NCBI RefSeq assembly: GCF_026151205.1
Contig: NC_087074.1
Location: forward strand, 15,420,962 to 15,484,961
Reading direction: 5' to 3'
DNA length: 64,000 nucleotides
From: Bolinopsis microptera
Taxonomy: Eukaryota > Ctenophora > Tentaculata > Lobata > Bolinopsidae
Position 1 is the stretch's first letter; each line of letters opens with the position of its first letter. Below are positions 24,901 to 36,456 of the stretch, piece after piece. The notes under the pieces are model-generated. The model had not been told where the DNA came from and made no database searches. It saw only the letters and a list, made by a program, of their open reading frames with translations. The translations under genes were made by a program, and so were the position numbers.

Positions 24901-26352
24901 GTCAACCTCTTCGCCAGGATCGCCAAATAGATCTTCCCTTGAATGTTACCCAGGGAAATAGGCCGTCCTGAACTTGGTGAAAAGTCGCCATCCGCCTTTG
25001 GGATGTAGACACCCTCGAAATACCTACAATTGTCAGGATATTCTTCTAACTTATATCCAGTTCTTAGCAGGTCCCAGAGATTCTTGGCAATACCAGGACA
25101 TCTCTTGTACACTGTGTACGGGATCCCGTTGTTACCCGGGGCACTCTTGCTCCTTGCCTTCTTTACAACCTCCTCAAACTCCTTCTTGGATACCGTTGTG
25201 AGGTCAAAGGCAACAGAGGGTTCAGGAGCACACTCAGGCAGACCCTCAAGTATACCAAGGGGCTGCTGCCGGGCTGGATCTCCGTATGTTCTGGCCAAGT
25301 GATCATCTAGCTCCTCCTTTGAACACTTAAGCTCACCCACTGGACTTGGATTTAGCACTCCCTTGACTGTCTTGAAAGGGTCGCGTCCAAAATCCCCTCT
25401 AACTCTCCTTATCTCTCTCTGCTTCTGTCTCCTTTTCTCAGCCCTCCTCAACTTCATCAAACGACCAGCCAACACTCTCAATAATGCTTCATAACCATCC
25501 TTCTCTATCTCACTCCTTGCCTTCCTTTTCTTCCTCCTCAACTGCTTCCTCTTTCCAATCAGGCTGTCAATCTCCTCCTTTCGTCTGTTCTTAAAGCTCA
25601 TGGACTTCTTTCCACTACCAGCACCTACTTCAACAATACCAAACAACTTGACACCCTCGTCGTACACTACATCACAATGACTCACCATCTTCTCTTGAAA
25701 TGGTTTCCGCTTGAGAACCACTGCAAACTTCTCTACCACACACTCATCAAACTTACTCCATCGACCATCATTGGACGCCGGCCACTTCACCTTGTCTCTT
25801 TTGCTAGCAGGTGGTTCGACTGAAATTCTCTTGTCAAGGAGAGCCCGGATATCTCTAGCACTGTGGTTGTTTTCCTGGCTAGATACCTCCGTCGAAGTTA
25901 CAGGCATACTGCCAGCCGACGACTCCCCTTCCCAAATGCACTTCATTCGACCCCGATGGATATTCCTGCCTTTGACTGTGTCAAACCGACGTCCACATAC
26001 ACAGATACAACTCTGTCCCTCTCCTGCTTCAACCGTCGAGGACTCTCGACTACCTAAGTTTGTCCTTTTCCGGAGTACAGGTAAGTGGAGGGATGCCTAC
26101 AAAGCCTTTATTGTTAACCCGGGCAACTCGTCTCTAAATAAAGACTCCCGGGGCCTTAGAGAAGCAGGAGGCGTGGTACCGATGTAGGCTGAGGTAGCCA
26201 CTTTTATGACCCCGTCTGACTTCTCTATTGCAGATCCGCTGCAGGCTCCGACCACTACCCAACCTAAAGACCAAAACCAGGCATACTATCTGTCTTATCA
26301 TATGGGTCTTACCCCATGGTAGCTGGCCTATCCCAGCAGTATTCAACAAAGC
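21995..26352 (-). mobile_element. R2-like (RLE-type) non-LTR retrotransposon, full unit
   Basis: A 4,358-bp unit on the minus strand. Its limits are set by the repeat: the sequence starting AGAGTTGAGACACAG at 21,995 recurs at 26,353 and stays the same until 23,773 / 28,131. Read on the minus strand the unit has about 250 bp before the open frame, one long ORF, and about 690 bp of 3' UTR with no poly(A). The architecture is N-terminal zinc finger, RT, CCHC knuckle and C-terminal restriction-like endonuclease. This is that of the R2/NeSL/Hero group of site-preferring elements. It sits directly 3' (minus strand) of a second, truncated unit. Confidence 0.85.
22683..26098 (-). CDS. R2-like RT and restriction-like endonuclease protein
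   Basis: The first ATG (25,946) gives 1,087 residues, but the frame is open to a TAG at 26,099-26,101 with no ATG in between. That upstream part encodes a zinc finger, CxC-x12-H-x5-C, whose last Cys lies just after the first Met. The RT follows: GNNGIPY, PISL, QKGGVPG, WLDLANAYG, and a catalytic FMDD box (Met instead of the usual Ala), then KLKSSKSRAL. Further on, CKLC-x9-H-x4-C forms the CCHC knuckle. RPDLVIF with WWELTVPSEERI and a later Lys matches the PD-(D/E)xK restriction-like endonuclease. Such proteins cut a chromosomal site and reverse-transcribe the element RNA there. The ORF is uninterrupted, so the copy may be recent. Translation may start at a non-AUG codon, as known for R2 relatives. 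Confidence 0.85.
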
Positions 26353-28131
26353 AGAGTTGAGACACAGTTAATAAACTGCGGAGTGACTAAAATGCTATAC
26401 AGCAAAAACAGAAAGCTCCAACCAAACACTCCACCTACTGATCCTAACCACCCTAACAACTCTCAAGCTCTCTCTCTTCAACCCTCATTCCCTCACTCCT
26501 CTTGGTGCACAAAACCATTCTAACCTATGTATGTCCCCCTTACGGGTTCCACAAGCCCAACGGTACATAGTTAGACGAAAAACAGAGAAGCCTTGATTGC
26601 CAGATCAAGGACTGCATCAGTAGCAGCGAAATACGGATATACCTTCTCCCTTACAGTCAGCGAGCTGACAACTATCTGACTGTGTCTTTTAGGCCTTGCC
26701 ACACCACCTTCGCTATTGCATCCGCTCGCCCGTATTCACTGACACATGCCACACCTGGGTTTAGTATGAAGATGTACACATATTCACCCAAGATGCGGAG
26801 ATGCCTCAGTTTAGCAAGTTGAGATACAACAGCAAACTCACAGGAGCATGGATCAGAATCATCAGTTACCAACCTGACACCGTTTCGGGGCTTTAATCGC
26901 AATACGGTTTCCTGTCAGGCGCCCCAGCAGTCCACCCTTGAACCACCATCTGATCCGAGAGTCACTTGAGGAGACCCGTTAGAGCTCGCAATTGGCGACG
27001 AGATAACGTTTATGGTTCCTCTAGATGTTATAGTGAACTCTCAAGCTCCAACCTTCCTGAACTCCCACTCCCTCTTTCTCGATAACAAGTAAATCCATCT
27101 GGAACAGTGGGCTGCCTCTTTCCCACTGTCCCGTACCAGCTTCTTCAGCTCTCTTCCTCTAAAACCAATCCTCCTCGCAGCTCTCTCCAAACTCTGCGCA
27201 ACCACTCCCCTAGCTCCAACTTCGACTGCGGCATTATAACAGCACCAACCTTTCGCCTGAATCTCAGCCTGCAGACCACTGTATCGGTCGAGTTTGTACT
27301 CGTGCGATTCAGCGATCCGCTCTTCAGATGGTACTGTTAGCTCCCACCAAATAACTGTCTTTGCCGACCTTGAGAATATCACAAGGTCCGGCCTCAGCCG
27401 TGTTTCCACAATCTCACTGGGAAACTTAAGCTGCCCCTCAAGGTCTGACAGCACTATCCAATCCCGATACCCACTCAGGATCCCAAAACCACGACTCTCC
27501 TTCCGGTCGTCTGTACCTGCTTTTCTCCTCCCAGCAGGAATAAAATCAATGAACTGTCTTCCATTGCCGGCCTTGTTCTTATAAGTGTTCACTCGGCGAT
27601 CACAATGGAAGACAACCTGTTCAGAGATCTGCTTCAGAACCTTGTCGTGCCGCCATCTATACCTTCCTTGACTAAGGGCCACCTTACACCCAGCCAAAAT
27701 GTGCTGAATGGTGCCCATCCTCTCCTCACATAACTTGCACTTCCCATCCTCATCTTCACTCCACTTGGAAACCATAGAGGGGGTTAAGAGGGTGCCGTAC
27801 ACAGCACTTAGCATGAACCCAATAAGTGAGTCACCATACTTAAAAAGTGTATGCCAGCTCAAATCCGTCTTCATTACGAGCTCTCTCCACTCACCCCACC
27901 TGCTCTGCATCTCCAGAGAACCTACTTGCACCTCCCTCTCTCTTTCAATGTTCTCCTTCACTCTCAGCATAACCTCCCTCTCTCTTTCCCGCTCATCCAT
28001 CCTCTCCCAAGGTTTTTTCCAGTCACCAAAACCGATGCCAACTCTTTTTTGAGGTTGCACCATCCCTCGCACCGATTCACAGACCAAATCTCTTCTGGCC
28101 TCTTCCAGTTCTGTCTCAGGCCTCCAAACTC
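26353..28131 (-). mobile_element. R2-like element, second unit, 5'-truncated
   Basis: This segment repeats 21,995-23,773 at an offset of exactly 4,358 bp. Every open frame within it on either strand translates identically to its counterpart, so divergence is very low. It holds the element 3' UTR and the C-terminal portion of the ORF (about 360 codons to 27,041, with the CCHC knuckle and endonuclease), then stops abruptly at 28,131, where homology ends. The RT is missing, so it cannot be autonomous. On the minus strand this truncated unit comes first and is joined without spacer to the 5' end of the full unit. Confidence 0.85.
27041..28129 (-). pseudogene. Truncated R2-like protein C-terminus
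   Basis: The remaining C-terminal portion of the element protein, open for about 363 codons and translating the same as the full unit. It keeps the zinc knuckle (CKLC..H..C) and the PD-(D/E)xK endonuclease, but lacks the N-terminal finger and the entire RT. There is no start of its own. Confidence 0.8.
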
Positions 28132-28137
28132 ATTTTT
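28132..28137. repeat. Possible target-site duplication, right copy
   Basis: ATTTTT directly beyond the truncated 5' end of the second unit, matching 21,989-21,994. It brackets the pair rather than each unit. Confidence 0.4.
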
Positions 28138-30737
28138 CAAATTATTTAAAGATAATTAAGACAAGAGTACCAATTTCAATGTTCTCTTTGATCAGCTATA
28201 ATTTTAATCATTGAATCAGTATTTTTATCTGTGCTCTGCGTAATGCATCACATGAATCAGTTTTTTAATCTATTAACTTATTACACATTTGTGCTCTGCT
28301 TTAGCATCACTTGATTATTTAAAAAAATTGTTTGTTCAGGCCATGACCTTATAGTCAGCCAATTGGCCATTGCTATATTATGTGTATATTGTTTGAATAT
28401 TCTTTCTATGTTCTCTTTGTTCACCATATCTCACAGGAAAGACAATATGTTAATCACACCTTCTCCAAATAAACAATTCATCTATAAATCAGCGTGGCTG
28501 TTTTGTAAAATTGGCTCATTTAATTTTAATTCCTCTTGTTCTTCTGTTAAGAATGAATTACAAAAGTCATTGATGAATGCCCAAAACAGGTATGGTGCTG
28601 AATGGAATGACAAAAATTTCACTGAATTCTAAGTTAAACACAATATAATCCAGGTATCGGCAGGCGCTGCCGCCAAACGTCATTATCATGGATATACTTC
28701 TTTATTTTCAGCAGCTAGTATGTTAGCGCGCACAACAAGGCGCGCTAGCATTTTACCGCCATTCTAGGTTTCACTGATTTCTGGGCCACAATACACAATA
28801 TGTCCAATTTGATTCTAATTGTTGCTCCTAATCTGATAATTCTAATGACAGTGACTGCTCCCTATTAACCAACCGACCAACATTTTCGGTCGAACCCTAA
28901 AATTACTAATACCAAATTTAAACCCCACATATGCGTGTATAGTCTCCAAATCTTCTCTTATCTCTGCTCTCGGACTTTGTTCTTTTGAATAGAACTATTT
29001 GTATACTTTAACAAATAGTGATTTTAACTTTGAGATAAACTGCTATATTATTATATTTTTGTACCAATGTTCACCTAACTTAACGTCTCTCACTGACACC
29101 ATCACCCGGCAACCAATTTTAAAGTAAAATTTATTAACGATCTGACTACAGACTGGCGGTCAACGTTCCCCGTATAGTAGCTCAACGGAGGGGGTAATCA
29201 GGGCACGTGTTAATGAAAAATGTACGTGTCCTTCCACAATCCCTTCTGTTGGGTCACACGTTATTGGGAACTGAGATCGCTATCGTGTAACTAGAAGCAG
29301 TATATGCAAAGTAACTTTGGTGATAGGTGATAGGCAATATGAAATTACACATCTTACTTTAACTTTATCCCGTCACCCATGGACTTATTAATTAACGGCT
29401 GGTGGTGGTGTCATCGTTTGTCGTACTCAAAACGTTTCGCGGTTGCGAATGCCGGCCCATCGAGGAAAATCTTTTTACTTTGTATTTTAACCATTATAAA
29501 GTATGATTAGTCGAATATAGTACTGAGTTCAAACAGTCCCCGAAACGAAAAAGCAAACATATGATTTTTGTTTTCGGCAACTGAATCGTTGATGGGCCGG
29601 CAAATATTTGTTGTCGAGTAGTGTTGAATACTCATATTAACATGATTATTGATTTAATTTAGGAATTGTATATAACTATCTTTGACCAAGTTTAATTGTT
29701 AATGAGAATGCACCCCAGCACTGGGCGCGCGCGGCGGCTTTGATGTTAGCGGCTACAAGCTTGAAGCTAGGCAGCTGCAGAAAAAACGCCGCGCGCGTTC
29801 ACAGTTCAGCGTACGGCTTTTCGTTTTTGATTTTACAAATGACAAAGCAACTTTTAATGATTATTAATGGAATTATCGGATATTTATAATTCAATATGTA
29901 TTGATTCTTCTTTGGAAAATAAAAATTGTATTTTACTTAAAAAATTGTATTTTACTTTGACTTGTTAAAATTCTATTATAAAATTCAACTGATATCAGCC
30001 ATTATTGTGATGTCTCCATGAATACTCGTAGGCTGTGGCTTTCATTGCTTGAACATATTGTGTTCTGGAAGACATGCAATCATCCTCATCTCGGTGGTCG
30101 ATATGCCATACCGGTAATTTAGATAAAATGCAATACACATTCCTTTTTCATCAACTGAATGATACACCGCCAATAATATGATTTGAGCTACATTTGAAGG
30201 TAACTCAGTTGAGAGGTAGAGGTGGGCGAGTTTTCAGTCACGTTTTCAGTAAAGTTTGTAGTCTGTCTTTTGTGTTTTCTCTAAGTCTACCATATAACAC
30301 TCTGATAAATTATCCTCAGACCGTATAGTGCCTTGATTATTTCTTAAATTGTTTTTCAAAGATTAGCTATTTCCTGCTCCCTTATGTCTTAACAGAAGAT
30401 CGAGAGCTCTCTGGGTGATGATCGAAAATTGAGATAGATTAGAAAAAAAATTGGATGGTTTTCGCGACTGTTGAAAAAGGTAGCAATGGATAGGTTCAAA
30501 ATCATGTTATTTTCATGAAATGTCTCACATAAACTTAATGTAAATTCTTCTTAAATTGTTCTCTAAACAGAACTCTAGAATCAGTATTAGGGTAGATGAT
30601 AGCCTGAGGATAGAGTATTCAATTTCCGTTGCTGGTACTTTAATCTGTTGGTAAGCTCTCTCTATCATCGGATGAATTAAATTATAATCCATAAATATTT
30701 ACCATATTTTACTTTAGGTAAGGCCATATGACTAAAA
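28138..30737. other. Intergenic region upstream of the kinase gene
   Basis: No gene is recognised. A plus-strand frame at 28,363-28,632 (89 codons) has no family resemblance. CpG-rich patches occur at 28,650-28,760 and 29,720-29,810 (GCGCGCGCGGCGG). The last bases before the kinase ATG contain TTTACTTTAG followed by GTAAGGCC, a plausible 3' splice site for a 5' UTR exon or trans-spliced leader. Confidence 0.5.
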
Positions 30738-33700
30738 ATGAGTTCTCAGAGACCAGTCTCTCCTCAAGTTCGAAATTCTCAAAACTATGTTTGGAACCGC
30801 CTTGATGTGCTTGGTCATGGTGCTACTTGTGAGGTATTCAAGGCTTACCACAAAACTACTGGTGAACCAGCTGCTGTCAAAGTGTTCAACAAAGCTGGAA
30901 TTTCACGGGACATGTACCAACAACAGGTTTATATTCCCATTGTTCATGCTGTACTTGTTTGTGCTAGTTTAGCAACAAATTGAGTAACTGGTGTTATTTT
31001 GTTCTATGATTTAGTACAATGTTTACAGGTAGTAGCATATTTATGAGATTACGAACAATAAATAGCTTTTGCAAAATATCAAACAGAAACACAATTTTCA
31101 GAGAGAGTTGCAACTGGTGCAGAAGTTGGAGCATAAAAACCTGGTGAAGGTGCTAGCTATTGAGGAAGAGGATGATGTTAGCGTGTCCCGGAGTATAGTT
31201 GTTATGGAACTATGTGAAGGGCGCAGTCTTTTCAGCTTTCTATCCTTACCTGAGAATCGACATGGCCTTCAAGACAAAGAGTTCCTAACTGTTTTTAATG
31301 ATGTTACGGAAGGGATAAAGTACCTCAGGGAAAATCATGTTGTCCACAGAGATATCAAGCCAGGTAAGAGTTTTGGTTGCAGATTAAAGAATTTTAGTTT
31401 TTTTCTTCTTAACTTTTCTTCTATTAAATTGATAAGTCAGATATCTTAAATCTTGATCATTGGTGCATTACCAAATTATTGTGATTTGGCATATATTAAA
31501 TCAGAAATTTTTCATATCAGGCAATATCATGCGCTGTATCAAAGAAGATGGTTCAAGCATGTATAAGCTCACAGACTTTGGTGGAGCAAGGGAGTTGGAG
31601 GAAGATGCTGTCTTTATGTCACTGCATGGAACTGAAGAGTACCTTCATCCTGATATCTATGAGAAAGCGTTAGTAGACAGAAGAGCTCCTGCTAACTTTA
31701 GAGCTGAAGTTGACTTGTGGAGTTTAGGTGCAACGTTTTTCCACTCAGCTGCTGGACAGACACCATTTAAAACTTTTCATGGTCGTGGAGACAAAGTTAC
31801 CATGTTGAAAATGACAAAGAGTAAAGATACTGGAGTCATCTCTGGTATCCAGAAAACGAAAGATGGAGAGATTACGTACAGTAAAGAACTTCCATCTAAA
31901 GCACCAATGTCTGCAGAGTTGAAGAAGATAATCGAACCTGTCCTTGGAAGACTACTTGAGAGAATTGATAATAAAGCCATGTCCTTTGATGAGTACTTCG
32001 ACTGTGTTAGTTCCATCAAGGAAATGATAAGCATAAAACTGCTGAATGTTCCAGAGTGCATGACACACACTGTTTACATTAAGCCAGATTGTTCATTTAA
32101 TGAATTCAAAAAGAGTGTTGAAAATGCCTGTGGAATCCTCCCAGCTGACCAATTCCTGCTGACAGAACGCTACATTGACATTGAGCACTTGGAGAAGAAT
32201 TTCATGAGGTATGGTGAGCTTTATGTTCTGTCAAAGTCTGAAAGTGATATGGATGTGACATTCAAATCTGCTCCCCTGACGTACACTCGATTCTCGAAAA
32301 ATGCCTCTGATCTCATTCAATACGACTGCTCTCTATCAATGGCAATGTGTATTGAAGCCTACCAATACAGTCAGGGACTGGATAGATGCATTCTCCACTC
32401 GAACCTTGTGTCACATGCGGTGCAGTCATTGATTGATTACTGTGAAGATAGTCCTAACAGGTTGGAGGTAAACATGTCTGTTCTTACGGCTAAATCCCAG
32501 AATTTGGAGGCAAGAAGAAAGGACATTCTCACAACCAACGAGGCTTTCATCAAAATCTTGGACCTTCTTGCTGAAATATTTCAAAAGATTGACTCGGGCA
32601 CAGTAAATAACATTTGCAAGCTGTCAAATAAAACTTTGCAACAGTTTAAATCTGTTCTATCAAACCACCTGATTGGTGCGATTTGCAACAAACTACATTT
32701 ACCTTGTGTTCTCGACTTTGATAGGTTCCTCAACTCAATCGAGGTGGTTGATCTGAAACTGGTGATCCAGGTTTTATATGAAATACAAGACGAAGCACTA
32801 AAAGATTTCCTACAAAACTGTCTGGCTGCTGAAGTGCCAGTCACTTACATCGTGAGCCTACTGGAAATGTATAAATCCAACCTGTCACTGTGGGCCAAAC
32901 AGAAGATTTGCAGTGGAAGCAGCATTGACGAACAGCTTCACACATTGCACTCGAAGATTAAGGAGATCCAAGCTAACAGCAGTGGGATTGATGGAAAGAT
33001 CGGCGAGGTGACAGTCCGCTCTGGGGAGCTCTCCAACATCATGAACAACGTGCTCTCCAACATGATGAAGATAAACGAGCAGTTCGAGATGGATAAGAAG
33101 CAGAAAGTCAGGGTCACCTCAACAATAAAGATCATGCATCAGTTGAACAGGAACTATTTGGAGACACTGAAAAGGAGAGCGTTTGATGTGGCGAGTGAGG
33201 CAGTTGAGGGTTGTAATAAAATAAACAAGTGTCTTAAACCAAGAGTCGAGGAGTTCCTTACATTACAGGTATTATAATATGTGTGTTTACAACTTACTGT
33301 GTATTAGTGAATAAAACGTATGAACACAAATCTTTAATGAAAACTTTCATTTGGATGATTCTTTGTTCGAGTAGATCGATCACCATTTTAATCGATACTG
33401 GCACTTTCTTTAAAGCCCATAACATGTTAACAGGGACTGTAATTCCAGGAAATTCTGAGGAAATACAGGCTGGAGTACAAGCAGGATTTCGACATGCTGT
33501 CGGAGTACGAGAATAACTTGGAGCAGTGGAGATCCCACATGTTTGAGAGTGTATCTGAGCTGGCCAGTCACATAACTTCGGTTAGTTCTTCTTTCTTTAG
33601 TCACATAACCTCAGTTAGTTGTTCTTTCTTTAGTCACATAACCTCGGTTAGTTCTTCTTTCTTTAGTCACATAACCTCGGTTAGTTCTTATTTCTTTAGT

Positions 33701-34761
33701 CACATAACCTCGGTTAGTTCTTATTTCTTTAGTCACATAACCTCGGTTAGTTCTCCTTTCTTTAGCTTCCCTTTTTTTGGGTTCATAATAGATGTGCTGT
33801 CAAGGGATACGATTTTCTGTCTTTTTAATTTTACCATGGTTATGATTATGTTAAGGAATATGTCATTTTAAGGAATACATGGTCTAAATCGTTCAAATTT
33901 TTGATATCAAGTAATTTGTGTAAGAAGTAGAGCCTGGGTACACTACAAATCAGTAAGGGATGGCAATAAATCTACGGCCATGGGGAAGCACTACCTAGAG
34001 GAGCATGCAGACATTTCAATGCCAAACATACCGTTTCGGTTTATAGTTCGAAAAAGATGTAAAGACTATGTGGACCGTCAATTGTGGCAGTCGGTTCTAA
34101 TAAAACGTGAAAACCCAGAAATAAATACTCAATTGTCTGAGTCCGTAAATGAAGGTGATTGGATAAAATATACTTGGAAGTTAATGTAATATTGAACTTA
34201 TAAACCTAGATAATTTTTGATTACTTAGTTTTATGAAGGAGCTATCTTGGTAAAATGTTTGTAGTACTATGAGGAATTGTTCACGGCTTGTTGCGGTGTG
34301 GTTTCTTTTAGCCGTTATATTTTATGTTTCTTTTGGAAAAATTTGTGATCGTTGTTGTGTTTTAAGATGTTATTTGTTGTTGTTATTTTCGTAGTATTAA
34401 TAGATTATTTTAACATTGTATTTTTGCAGCTATGTAAGTTTTCAGTACGTCCTGTTTATGACAAAGGCATGTAGCCGAAACGTCGACAAAGAATTATGTT
34501 TTAACACACTGAGTGGAGACTCTCATTTCGTCAACTACAATTAAAAATAATTTGTGTAAACATGGAAACCTCCTTTTAAAACTCTACTCCGCCTAACAGA
34601 TATCGTTGCCGGTGTTAGAATCTAACGAAATGAAAACCGAGCTGATGTCCCGGATTACAGAGTTTGAGGAAACCAACAAAAGAAACAAGAAGCTTGTAGA
34701 GGAGAACACCTCAATGCTAAGGAAGCTTCTTGACCTCTGTAATTACAATTTGAACTCCTGA
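30738..34761 (+). CDS. TBK1/IKK-epsilon-family serine/threonine kinase
   Basis: Five exons, GT-AG, phases consistent: 30,738-30,926; 31,087-31,363; 31,521-33,268; 33,449-33,580; 34,600-34,761 (835 residues). The N-terminal kinase domain has the glycine loop (LGHGATCEVF), VAIK-type lysine in AVKVF, HKNLVKVLAIEEE, HRDIKP, DFGG (residues ~174-177) and an activation loop SLHGTEEYLHP. The Ser there (about residue 189) sits where TBK1 is activated. A ubiquitin-like region and long helical scaffold follow, ending in a Lys/Glu coiled coil. The HKN..KV.AIEEE and GTEEYLHP signatures are specific to TBK1/IKK-epsilon. In animals these kinases act in the cytosol, phosphorylating IRF-type factors and autophagy adaptors downstream of nucleic-acid sensing. 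The C-terminal TANK-type region is short. Exon 4 ends in an unusual splice-site array (separate entry). Confidence 0.9.
33566..33763 (+). repeat. 33-bp tandem array duplicating the exon 4 end and its donor
   Basis: Six copies of a 33-bp unit starting at 33,566, 33,599, 33,632, 33,665, 33,698 and 33,731. The first copy is the true end of kinase exon 4 (AGTCACATAACTTCG) plus its donor GTTAGT and a pyrimidine stretch. Every copy therefore carries a donor GTTAGT and a TTTCTTTAG 3'-splice-like tract. The unit is 11 codons long and stays open through the array. Copies differ by one or two bases. Confidence 0.9.
33925..34515 (+). mobile_element. Retroelement remnant with a GIY-YIG-like C-terminal segment
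   Basis: Within kinase intron 4. A frame at about 33,930-34,189 reads like the end of a GIY-YIG nuclease as seen in Penelope-like elements: a GKHY motif, a conserved-looking RKRCKDYVDR helix, an IKRENPEIN stretch and a terminal NEGDW. Some 270 bp further (34,459-34,484) lies TATGACAAAGGCATGTAGCC followed by GAAACGTCG, a pattern I associate with the hammerhead-containing repeats of such elements. No RT is present. Family assignment is tentative. Confidence 0.4.
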
Positions 34762-36456
34762 TCTGGAGTTTTAACTGTCTTTTGTTTAAATAATTACTGT
34801 CAGGTAATTAATAGCTTTTATTTTTTAATTGACTTGTAATTATCAGTGATTGCGTTATTTGCGGTCCATGTTAAGACTGACAGTTCCTGATAAATGTGGT
34901 GAACCTCGTCGGGACGTTGTGTGCTTTTATTAAGATTGTTTTGTAAGTTATGTCGTAATTTTGTATGATGTTGAAATTAATAACAGAAGTTTACCTTCTT
35001 TACCTTATTCTTAAGAGGTTATCTGTTAGTTACCCTAGCTGTAACTTTTATAGAAGATTGACAATCAGTGATTCCGTTGTAAATTGGATATGATATTCAT
35101 CTTTTTATTTCTATGTGGAATATTTCTTAAAATCTCAGTTAAGCTCTTTCATTCAAGATTTGTTACGTCTGAAATTGTGCGTTAACACCTTGCAGATATT
35201 TTTCTTGTTCACTTATTCCAGATTATGATTAAGCTTCTGTTTTGATTATGTTTATAAAATGTCCATAGCTTAATTAATGTTCTTGATACTAGCTATGTCT
35301 TGATAGTTTAACAGATAACAAATAACTAGGCTTAAATCTTAATTAGATTTTAAACAATAATTTAATTTTAAACGAAAATCATTTTATACCTTCATAGATA
35401 TTGTCAATTTCATATCTTTTAGTTTGATTTTATTTTTGTAAAGTTTTGTTTGACATTGAACTTAACCTGTGGTTGTGCCTACCAAATTGTGTATGTACAA
35501 TTGCTTAAGTTATAATTTTTAATTCCGATGCCTTTTGATTAGCTTTTGAAGTATTACTATTTGCGTATATTTTACCGTTTTAAATTATTTTCAAGGGCGT
35601 GAGGGTATGATCGAGTAATTTTCGGTATGATTTTATGGTTTATGAGTTTATGTATGTTTTTTGTTGTGAAGGGAATGTGTCGTTACATACAATTTCTTCA
35701 GAAAATTAATCATTGGCTCAATAATATAATGATGTTTTCTCACTTCATAAATTGCCGTCATGCTGCACAGCTCCTTGCTGGAAAACTGGTCATCTTTATG
35801 TTTTTCTCACCTTGTACATTCAAATATTATGGTCACGTGCAGTTGACTCATATCACGTGATCAATGTACGTGACGATGACCAACTGAACCACTTCTTTAT
35901 CCTTATCTCCTGAGAAACATTCCTTTCAAAGCTTGTTTTGTAAACATACCTCCAGCCATTGTTTTAATTCCAGACTGCAGACTGCAGGTGTATGCGTTTT
36001 ACACTTGCCCATTCCTATAATTTGACTTATGTCAACTGCAACGTTCTTACGATAACGACAGATGAAATCGAGATGTAATTTTAAAACATTTTAGCAGATA
36101 AGAAGCTATACATTCAGCTGTGTTACAAGCCTATTTTCTGCTTATAATTTGATACTTTTCACTGTAAGATAAAACGACGCTTGGCTCGGGTAAAGTATCA
36201 GCTATTTATAGAATCGGTTCCTTTATAACCTGTGGTTGAGTAACAAACACCAGTCCAAAGTTGAATTCTGTCGAAATGATATTATCTAAGTTGTAGTTAC
36301 TATATACTAAAGTACTAACACTATTCTCTATTTCTACACATTTATTAACTCAATATCATTTGTAGAATGAGCTGACAGCACCACACCAGATAATTCAGTA
36401 ACAGTAGATAAAGAATTACAACAGATAAGAGAGATAAGAGCTGATAAGGGGCGACA
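34762..36456. other. Intergenic region between kinase and receptor genes
   Basis: About 1.7 kb of AT-rich sequence with no coding signal. It must hold the kinase 3' UTR and the promoter and 5' UTR of the receptor gene. No clear AATAAA or TATA element could be assigned. A purine-rich stretch, AGATAAGAGAGATAAGAGCTGATAAGG with GATA-type motifs, lies just before the receptor ATG. Confidence 0.5.

Noticed and set aside
22749-25302. Series of plus-strand open frames
   Set aside because: They are antisense shadows of the long R2-like ORF; Ser/Pro/Leu-rich translations follow from the sense codons.
33494-33871. Continuous plus-strand ORF across the 33-bp array
   Set aside because: It begins in the wrong frame of exon 4 and continues through intronic repeat; kept only as evidence that the array is open, not as a gene.
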